A program made the translations under genes and the position numbers. A stretch of DNA of 5,464 nucleotides from Chloroflexi bacterium RBG_16_60_22 (GTDB taxonomy: Bacteria > Chloroflexota > Dehalococcoidia > Dehalococcoidales > RBG-16-60-22), in contig MGNX01000053.1 of NCBI GenBank assembly GCA_001796935.1, positions 1 through 5,464 of the forward strand. Reading direction: 5' to 3'. A model generated the notes under the pieces. It searched no databases. It was given only the letters and a program-made list of their open reading frames with translations, and was not told the DNA's origin. How positions within the stretch are numbered: position 1 is the first letter of the stretch; the number at the start of each line of letters is the position of its first letter. This document shows, piece after piece, positions 1 to 5,139 of this stretch.

Positions 1-56
1 ACTTCGGGGGGCAGTTCATCGTGAGGGGGATAATCAGCTACGCGGGGGCGGTTTAG
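1..56 (+). CDS. Possible C-terminal end of a plus-strand gene, cut by the window start
   Basis: Reading from base 3, the plus strand gives 17 sense codons (FGGQFIVRGIISYAGAV) and then TAG at 54-56. Fifteen of the 17 codons end in G or C, which matches the codon style of the clear genes here. The stop interleaves with the TAA of the convergent cation-efflux gene (53-55 on the other strand), a common arrangement for tail-to-tail neighbours. The piece is too short to assign a family and I do not recognise it. It could also be a chance open stretch in GC-rich DNA. No terminator hairpin is visible between the two converging genes. Confidence 0.35.
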   Translation, partial: FGGQFIVRGIISYAGAV

Positions 57-961
57 TCCTTTCTCTCTTCGCAGGTAATCTTGCACTCTACGCAGGAGCC
101 GTCGCAGGGCTCCACGTGTATCGTGACGTCGGTGCGTACCAGGCGGCCCTTGATGTCCCTCTCCAGGTGGTCGCACATCCGGTGGGCCTCCTCGATGCTG
201 ACGTGCTTGGGCATGACCAGGTGCACGTCGATATAGCGCTGGCTGCCGGCCTTGCGGGTGCGCAGCTTGTGGAAGTCCACCACCTCCCCGCCGAAGTGCT
301 CGGTGATGGCCGCCTTGATATCGCCCTCCTCGGCTTCCGGCAGCTTGACGTCCACCAGCCCGCCCAGCGAGTGCCGCAGCACGTCGAAGGACACCTTCAG
401 GATGAACAGGGCGACTATCACCGCCAGGATGGGGTCGATGAAGGTGAACCGGGTGAAACGCACCACCAGCAGCCCGGCGAACACGGCGGCGGCCGAATAG
501 ACATCGGCGGCGATGTTATGCGCGTTGGCCTCCAGCGCCAGGGAGTCCTCCTGCCGGGCCACGCGCAGCAGGTGGCGGGCCAGGAAGATGCTGGCCAGGA
601 TGGAGACGGCCATCACCGCCATGCCGGCCTCGGTGAGCTCCAGTCCGGCGCGAGTCTGCACGCGGCGCACCGCCGAGTAGATGATTGAGCCGCCGGCCAC
701 GAAGATTAGTACCGCCTGGACAATGGCGGCCATGTTCTCCGCCTTGCCGTGCCCGAAGGGGTGTTCCGCGTCCGCGGGCCGGGCGGCGATGGTGAGGGCG
801 ATAAAGGTAATGGCCACGGCAAAGAGGTCGAGGAAGCTGTCAACGGCCTGGGCCAGCACACTGAGGCTGCCGGTGATGATGCCCACCACCACCTTGAGGA
901 CTATCAGACTGACGACGACGATTAAAGACAGCCTGGCTGCGCCGCTTCTGCCGGAAAACAT
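53..961 (-). CDS. Cation diffusion facilitator (CDF) family metal efflux transporter
   Basis: This 302-residue protein has the usual CDF length and layout. Six membrane segments are visible at about residues 11-31, 35-57, 77-96, 112-129, 145-168 and 173-192, followed by a cytoplasmic domain. CDF proteins export divalent metals in exchange for protons. The transport-site residues of the YiiP type are present: D41 and D45 in helix 2 (DSFLD), and H148 and D152 in helix 5 (HNIAAD). The D-D-H-D set favours zinc, possibly with cadmium or iron. The loop motif HPFGHGKAE is at 67-75. The cytoplasmic domain carries candidate metal ligands H231, H247, H260 and H282. An unusual tail has four cysteines at 286, 290, 293 and 297. 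The start follows a purine-rich GGGAAAGGA (964-972), only 15 nt after the secF stop, so it is probably the last gene of the cca-secD-secF transcript. The family call is firm; the exact metal is inferred. Confidence 0.95.
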   Translation of the reverse strand: MFSGRSGAARLSLIVVVSLIVLKVVVGIITGSLSVLAQAVDSFLDLFAVAITFIALTIAARPADAEHPFGHGKAENMAAIVQAVLIFVAGGSIIYSAVRRVQTRAGLELTEAGMAVMAVSILASIFLARHLLRVARQEDSLALEANAHNIAADVYSAAAVFAGLLVVRFTRFTFIDPILAVIVALFILKVSFDVLRHSLGGLVDVKLPEAEEGDIKAAITEHFGGEVVDFHKLRTRKAGSQRYIDVHLVMPKHVSIEEAHRMCDHLERDIKGRLVRTDVTIHVEPCDGSCVECKITCEERKD

Positions 962-976
962 TATCCTTTCCCGCCG

Positions 977-1891
977 CTAGGCTTTTTCCCGGGAACGAAA
1001 CGGAATAAAACGGCCCCACTCGCCGGCGTCCCAGACCACCAGCAGGCCCGGGGCGATGGCGACGGAGCTGAAGGTACCGGCGATGATGCCGATGATGAGG
1101 ACGACGACGAAGTTCTGGATGGTCGACCCCACGAAGAAAAAGAGCGCCAGCACCACGATGAGAGTGGTCAGGCTGGTGTTGATGGAGCGGCTCAGGGTCT
1201 CCACCAGGCTGTTATTGACCGCAGCCTCGAAGGTGACGGCGACGCCGCGGGTCAGGTTCTCCCGGATTCTATCAAAGATGACCACGGTGTTGTTGACGCT
1301 GTAGCCGATGACGGCCAGAACACCGGTGATGAACATCAGGTTGACCTGCCAGCCCAGGATAGCGCCGAGGATGGAAAAGATACCCAGGGCCACCAGGGCA
1401 TCATGTATCAGGGCGATGATGGCGCAGGCGCCGTAGTGGAAGGGCTTGGGCATGCGGCGGAAGGCCCAGGTAACGTAGAGCAGGATGCCGATGGACGCCA
1501 CCGCCACGGCGATGATGGCGTTGTTGGCCGTCTCGCTGGCCACCATCGGCGATACCGAGGAGAACGAGGCCTCGGACACATCCCCGAAGCGGGCCGCCAG
1601 CGCGCTCTCAATCAGCGTCTTATCCTCGTCGGTCAGCTCATGGGTGCGGATGAGGAACTCGCCGGGCCGGGTCTGCTGGATGATGGCGTCCGTGTACCCC
1701 AGGTTCCCCAGCTCCTGCTTGAACTGGTCGTGTTCGACCGGCTGGGTGAAGCTGACCGTCAGCAGGGAGCCGCTGCTGAACTCAATCCCGGAGGGCAGGC
1801 CGAAGGTAACCAGGGAGATAATGCCAATGAGGATAACCACCCCGGAGATAAGAAAGTACCAGAACCTCTTGCCGATGATATCAAACGTCAT
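977..1891 (-). CDS. secF: Protein translocase subunit SecF
   Basis: SecF pairs with SecD in the membrane, where the complex uses the proton gradient to help pull proteins through SecYEG. The protein has 304 residues, typical for a stand-alone SecF. It shows a first membrane helix (about 11-30), the entry motif GIEFSSGSL (35-43, equivalent to the usual G-I-D-F-T-G-G), an extracytoplasmic domain to about 122, and five further helices to about 288. The signature GYSVNNTVVIFDRIREN lies at 196-212. Most SecF proteins have Asn-Asp where this one has N200-N201, so the acidic residue linked to proton movement appears to be missing. The ATG shares an ATGA with the secD stop, and an AGGGG Shine-Dalgarno lies at 1898-1902 inside secD, so translation is likely coupled. 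The gene identity is firm; the effect of the Asn is inference. Confidence 0.97.
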   Translation of the reverse strand: MTFDIIGKRFWYFLISGVVILIGIISLVTFGLPSGIEFSSGSLLTVSFTQPVEHDQFKQELGNLGYTDAIIQQTRPGEFLIRTHELTDEDKTLIESALAARFGDVSEASFSSVSPMVASETANNAIIAVAVASIGILLYVTWAFRRMPKPFHYGACAIIALIHDALVALGIFSILGAILGWQVNLMFITGVLAVIGYSVNNTVVIFDRIRENLTRGVAVTFEAAVNNSLVETLSRSINTSLTTLIVVLALFFFVGSTIQNFVVVLIIGIIAGTFSSVAIAPGLLVVWDAGEWGRFIPFRSREKA

Positions 1892-3426
1892 TTCTTGCCC
1901 CTGTCAATGATGAACAGCGCCGTCTTCTTGCCCAGCGACCCGTGAATGACCAGGCGGAGCAGCGTCCGGGTGACGACGATGGCAGTGAACATGCTGACCA
2001 TCACGCCGATAAGCAGCGTCCAGGCGAAGCCCATGACCGGGGCGCTGGCGACGATGGCGCTGGCGAGCCAGACGAGAATCACGCAGACGATAATCGTGGT
2101 GATGTTGCTGTCCCTGATGCCCGACCAGGCGCGGTTGAAGCCGGCCTCCACGGCGGCACCCATCGTCCGCCCCATGCGCAGCTCTTCCTTCATCCTCTCA
2201 AAGATAAGGACATTGGCGTCCACCGCCATGCCGATGGATAATATGAAGCCGCCCAGACCGGCCAGGCTCAGGGTGACCGGCCAGAGCTTGAAGATGGCCA
2301 GCACCAGCGCCCCGTAAAAGACCAGGGCCAGGCTGGCCAGGACGCCGGGCAGGCGGTAATAGGCAATCATGAAGAGCATCACCAGGATAATACCGATGAG
2401 GCCGGCCAGCCAGCTCATCTGGATGAAGTTGGCCCCCAGCGTGGCGGAGACCTTCTCCTGGTAGAGGGGCGGCTTGACCAGCGGCATGGGCAGGGCGCCG
2501 GACTTGAGGAGGTTGGCCATCTCGTCAACCTCGGGGATAGTGAAGTCGCCGGTGATGACGCCGCTGCCGTGGTACGCCTGCTCCAGTATCTGCGGGGCGG
2601 AGAGGCTGGTATTATCCAGGAAAATGCCCAGGGCCCGCTGCGGCGTGCCGTAGGCCCCCGAGTTGTAGAGTCGGCGCGCAATCTGGTCGAAAATCTCGCC
2701 GCCGGCGGCGTTCCACTCGATAGAGACCTCCGGCTTGGGGGCGATGCCCTGGCTCATGGTGGGCAAGGCATTGGCCAGGAACTCGCCGGTCAGGTGGGTG
2801 CCGTTGTCCCCCCGGGCCGGAATCCAGGACAGGCTCTGGCTGGCATAGGGCTGAAGTTTTTCGCGGTCGATGCTCTTGCCCTCCTCGTCGATAAAGATGA
2901 TACCGGCGTCTTCATCTTCGACCGCGAAGGTGAGGAACGTGCCTTCTTCATCGACGAAAACGCGCTCGTCCTTCTCGCTGGCGTCAACGTAACTGACCCG
3001 GGTCGGTTCGAGATAGGTACGGAGGTAGACGGGCTGTCCCTTGGCGTCGAGCTCCACCTCCTTGAAGTCCAGGAAACCGGTCTGCTCCACCAGCCGCTTG
3101 GCGGCCTCGATATCGGTGAAGCCGGGGAGCTGTACCAGTATACGGTCGTCCCCGAGCTGCTGGATTATCGGCTCGCTGACGCCGTACTTATCGATGCGCC
3201 GCTGGATGGTTACGAGCGCCCGGTTCATATTGGCGCGTTTCTCTTCCGCGGTGGCGTCCCGGGGGAAATCGGCCTGGTAAACGAGGTGCACCCCGCCGAC
3301 CAGGTCGAGGCCGAGGTGCATGCCCTTCCGGCCGAACCTTTCACCCTGGACAGGCAGCAAAGTCCACAGTGAAATGGCGAAGATTACCAGGATGATTACC
3401 AGGACAATGGTATTATTTCTGGACAT
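1888..3426 (-). CDS. secD: Protein translocase subunit SecD
   Basis: SecD is the larger partner of SecF in the proton-driven accessory complex of the Sec translocase. The 512-residue protein begins with one membrane helix (about 6-25), followed by the conserved GLDLVGGVHLVYQ motif at 39-51. A large extracytoplasmic domain follows, including the segment GTPQRALGIFLDN (260-272), and ends near the SGALPMPL motif (309-316). Five helices then span about 336-490. The key motif GMAVDANVLIFERMKEEL is at 399-416, and its D403 corresponds to the essential proton-pathway aspartate (D519 in E. coli SecD). An acidic, poorly conserved stretch at about 126-195 makes the periplasmic part look enlarged. The start overlaps the end of cca by 14 nt and follows a good GGGGAG Shine-Dalgarno. 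The stop TGA overlaps the secF ATG. Confidence 0.97.
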   Translation of the reverse strand: MSRNNTIVLVIILVIFAISLWTLLPVQGERFGRKGMHLGLDLVGGVHLVYQADFPRDATAEEKRANMNRALVTIQRRIDKYGVSEPIIQQLGDDRILVQLPGFTDIEAAKRLVEQTGFLDFKEVELDAKGQPVYLRTYLEPTRVSYVDASEKDERVFVDEEGTFLTFAVEDEDAGIIFIDEEGKSIDREKLQPYASQSLSWIPARGDNGTHLTGEFLANALPTMSQGIAPKPEVSIEWNAAGGEIFDQIARRLYNSGAYGTPQRALGIFLDNTSLSAPQILEQAYHGSGVITGDFTIPEVDEMANLLKSGALPMPLVKPPLYQEKVSATLGANFIQMSWLAGLIGIILVMLFMIAYYRLPGVLASLALVFYGALVLAIFKLWPVTLSLAGLGGFILSIGMAVDANVLIFERMKEELRMGRTMGAAVEAGFNRAWSGIRDSNITTIIVCVILVWLASAIVASAPVMGFAWTLLIGVMVSMFTAIVVTRTLLRLVIHGSLGKKTALFIIDRGKK

Positions 3427-4936
3427 GTTTCTCCCCGGTGTTGCTGGCGCCGGCTAACCGGCGCCGTATATAGTCGATGGCCTGCTGGCGGGTGGTCACC
3501 TCCCCGGCGGCCTGGGTCTCCCGCAATGCTTCGAGGAGCTCTCCGACCTTCGGGCCGGGGTCCAGCCCGAGTTCCTTCATCACGTCGTGCCCATCGAGCA
3601 GGCGGGGCGGAGTTACCAGTCCCTCTTCCCCGGCGCGGCTGGCCAGGATGAAGTCGGTCAGGCGGGCGTGCCCCTGCCACTGGTCCATATCCAGCCCGGG
3701 GCCGCGGGTGGCCAGGTGGTCGGCCAGGCACAGGAAAAGTATATCTATCCCCGCCTCGCCGGTATCGCGGAAGTAACGGTAGATGGCGCGGCGGGTGGGG
3801 GTGGCTTCGTGGCTCATCTGCAGCGGCCGGAGGTGGTACTTGATGAGAAGCTCCACCAGCTTAATTTCACGGTTGGAGAACCGCAGCCTCTCCATGATGG
3901 CGGCGGCGGCGGCGGCGCCTTCGAGGGGGTGGCCCAGGAAGCGCGCCCGGCCGTCATCGTCGAGGGTCCTGGTCTGCGGCTTGGCGATATCGTGGAGCAG
4001 TGCCGCCAGCTTGAGCAGCGACCACCCCGTGCTGCCGTGACCGATTTCCCGGTCGAAGTGCTCCTTTATTTCGTCCGACCACGGCACCGGGGCCAGCACC
4101 GCCTCCCCGGCGAAGTCGAGGGGAGTCTCGCGGAGAAGGAACTCGACGGCGGCCACCGTCTGGATGGAGTGCTCGAAGACATCCCAGACATGAATCCTGG
4201 GCTGTGCCACCCCCCGGGCCGGGGCCAGCTCCGGGATGATGGCGGTGAGCAGCCCCAGCGCGTCGAGGTGGGCCAGCCGCTTACCGGCGCCGGGTAACGC
4301 CAGCAGCCGCAGCAGCTCTTCCCTGACCCTTTCCCCGGCCACCCCGCCGATGAGGCGGGAGTCCCGCCGGATGAGTGCTTCCGTGCTGCTTTCGATGTTG
4401 AAGTCAAGCTCCGCGGCCAGGCGCACCGCCCGGACAAGGCGGACGGCATCCTCGCGGAAGGTGGCCTCGCCGACGGCCCGGATAAGACCGCGGCGCAGGT
4501 CGTCACGACCCCCGGAGGGGTCGATGATACTCGCCGCGTCGAAACTCTCCGTCCCCTTGCCCAGCTCGATGGCCAGAGCGTCGATGGTGAAGTCGCGCCT
4601 CGCCAGGTCCTCCTCAATGCTGCCCCGGAACGTGGTAAAATCAATCTCCCACCGGCCCCCGGGCAGGACGACGCGGGCCACGCCGTTGGCGGCGTCCAGG
4701 GTTATGGCTTTACCGCCGAGCGCTTTAGCGACCTTCGGGGCCACCGCCGGGGCATCGGCGGCCACGGCGATATCGATATCGGCCGTATCACGTCCCAGCA
4801 GGGTATCCCGCACGAAGCCGCCAACGAGGTATGACGTTATACCTTGTTCGGTAAGGACTCCGTGGATGGCGGTCAGCAGCCGGGATGCGTCGGGCTTGAT
4901 GACAACTTTGAAATCTTCCATCGTCAGCAGAGGCAT
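3413..4936 (-). CDS. cca: Class II tRNA nucleotidyltransferase / poly(A) polymerase family protein with HD domain (CCA-adding enzyme likely)
   Basis: This 507-residue enzyme most likely adds or repairs the CCA end of tRNA using CTP and ATP. The nucleotidyltransferase head has LVGGFVRDTLLG (37-48) and the metal-binding pair D53 and D55 (DIDIAV). Motif B is RRDFTIDALA (113-122), where most relatives have Asn instead of D119. Next come DPSGGRDDL (139-147), the base-selecting motif E162-D163...R166, and ERVREELLRLL (202-212). The region between motifs A and B is long enough to hold the flexible loop of CCA-adding enzymes. A C-terminal HD hydrolase domain is intact, with H256, H315-D316, H336, H368 and D406. 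A six-alanine run lies at 341-346. The first ATG has no Shine-Dalgarno but sits at the expected transcription start; M6 is a possible alternative start. Poly(A) polymerase or split A-adding/CC-adding activity cannot be excluded. Confidence 0.88.
   Translation of the reverse strand: MPLLTMEDFKVVIKPDASRLLTAIHGVLTEQGITSYLVGGFVRDTLLGRDTADIDIAVAADAPAVAPKVAKALGGKAITLDAANGVARVVLPGGRWEIDFTTFRGSIEEDLARRDFTIDALAIELGKGTESFDAASIIDPSGGRDDLRRGLIRAVGEATFREDAVRLVRAVRLAAELDFNIESSTEALIRRDSRLIGGVAGERVREELLRLLALPGAGKRLAHLDALGLLTAIIPELAPARGVAQPRIHVWDVFEHSIQTVAAVEFLLRETPLDFAGEAVLAPVPWSDEIKEHFDREIGHGSTGWSLLKLAALLHDIAKPQTRTLDDDGRARFLGHPLEGAAAAAAIMERLRFSNREIKLVELLIKYHLRPLQMSHEATPTRRAIYRYFRDTGEAGIDILFLCLADHLATRGPGLDMDQWQGHARLTDFILASRAGEEGLVTPPRLLDGHDVMKELGLDPGPKVGELLEALRETQAAGEVTTRQQAIDYIRRRLAGASNTGEKHVQK
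3431..3436 (-). promoter_or_regulatory. Shine-Dalgarno of secD, inside the end of cca
   Basis: On the minus strand the sequence reads GGGGAGAAAC before the secD ATG, giving a strong ribosome site with about 4 nt of spacing. It lies inside the last codons of cca. SecD synthesis can therefore initiate on its own or by re-initiation when ribosomes finish cca. It supports the secD start at 3426 rather than a later one. Confidence 0.75.
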
Positions 4937-4943
4937 CTGTTAA

Positions 4944-4972
4944 ACTATACAATCACCCGCGTAAATTATCAA
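4944..4972 (-). promoter_or_regulatory. Sigma-70-type promoter for the cca-secD-secF-CDF block, apparently leaderless
   Basis: On the minus strand a -35 box TTGATA (4967-4972) and a -10 box TATAGT (4944-4949) are separated by exactly 17 nt. Each matches the consensus at five of six positions. Only 7 nt lie between the -10 box and the cca ATG at 4936. Transcription should therefore start at about 4937, one base before the start codon or at it. This agrees with the absence of a Shine-Dalgarno there. The -35 box is only 4 bp from the edge of the palindromic repeat. Confidence 0.7.
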
Positions 4973-4976
4973 GTAC

Positions 4977-5052
4977 GTCATTGTGAGGAGCGTCGCGACG
5001 AAGCAACCTTAAAACATTTATAGAGATTGCTTCGCCTTCGGCTCGCAATGAC
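4977..5052. repeat. 76-bp imperfect palindromic repeat (GTCATTGYGAG type), MITE- or REP-like
   Basis: The left arm (4977-5009) starts GTCATTGTGAGGAGCG and ends GACGAAGCAACCT. The right arm (5023-5052) is nearly its reverse complement, starting GAGATTGCTTCG and ending CTCGCAATGAC. A 13-nt AT-rich loop (5010-5022) separates them, in contrast to the GC-rich surroundings. The outer 7 bp of the arms pair perfectly; the middle is imperfect, and the left arm is 3 nt longer. Elements with this core recur in many copies in several bacterial genomes, from general recollection. It carries no coding capacity and is probably a non-autonomous mobile or REP-like element. It could also form a hairpin in transcripts. 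Confidence 0.8.
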
Positions 5053-5074
5053 AGACCAGCCTGACCTTTCCGGC

Positions 5075-5104
5075 TTGACGCTGGCGCGACGCCCGGTCTA
5101 AGAT
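5075..5104 (+). promoter_or_regulatory. Probable sigma-70-type promoter for the crotonase-family gene
   Basis: TTGACG (5075-5080) matches the -35 consensus at five of six positions. TAAGAT (5099-5104) matches the -10 consensus at four of six, with 18 nt between them. Transcription would begin near 5111, leaving a leader of about 29 nt that carries the Shine-Dalgarno. The -10 box is weaker than that of the opposing cca promoter. Confidence 0.5.
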
Positions 5105-5126
5105 TAGCCTGGAATCTGCCAACCGT

Positions 5127-5137
5127 GGAGAGGGGGG
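5127..5137 (+). promoter_or_regulatory. Shine-Dalgarno that decides the GTG start of the crotonase-family gene
   Basis: The purine run GGAGAGGGGGG precedes GTG at 5140, with GGAG 9 nt upstream of that codon. Another in-frame GTG exists at 5125, but it would overlap this site and has no Shine-Dalgarno of its own. The 5140 start is therefore preferred. Confidence 0.7.
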
Positions 5138-5139
5138 CC

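Noticed and set aside
116..688. Plus-strand open frame of 190 codons within the CDF gene
   Set aside because: It lies fully antisense to a clear CDF transporter, has no family features and is His/Gln/Gly-rich as expected from reverse reading of GC-rich codons.
1403..1945. Plus-strand open frame of 180 codons across secF
   Set aside because: It is antisense to conserved SecF sequence, has no recognisable domain, and its composition is typical of an antisense shadow.
2860..2928. An 11-bp inverted repeat (TTCGCGGTCGA / TCGACCGCGAA) inside secD with 47 nt between arms
   Set aside because: Both arms lie in coding sequence, the loop is long and there is no T-run or recombinase context. It is probably chance in GC-rich DNA.
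2569..3372. Plus-strand open frame of 267 codons within secD
   Set aside because: It is long only because high third-position GC removes stops on the opposite strand. It mirrors well-conserved SecD codons and has no motif of its own.
3587..4943. Plus-strand open frames of 236 and 235 codons across cca
   Set aside because: Both are antisense to the nucleotidyltransferase and HD motifs; one is a Ser/Arg-rich low-complexity translation and neither looks like a protein family.
4977..5052. The palindrome as a CRISPR repeat or as a rho-independent terminator
   Set aside because: There is a single unit with no spacers, so it is not CRISPR. It lies between divergent gene starts with no U-run after the stem, so no gene ends there to need a terminator.
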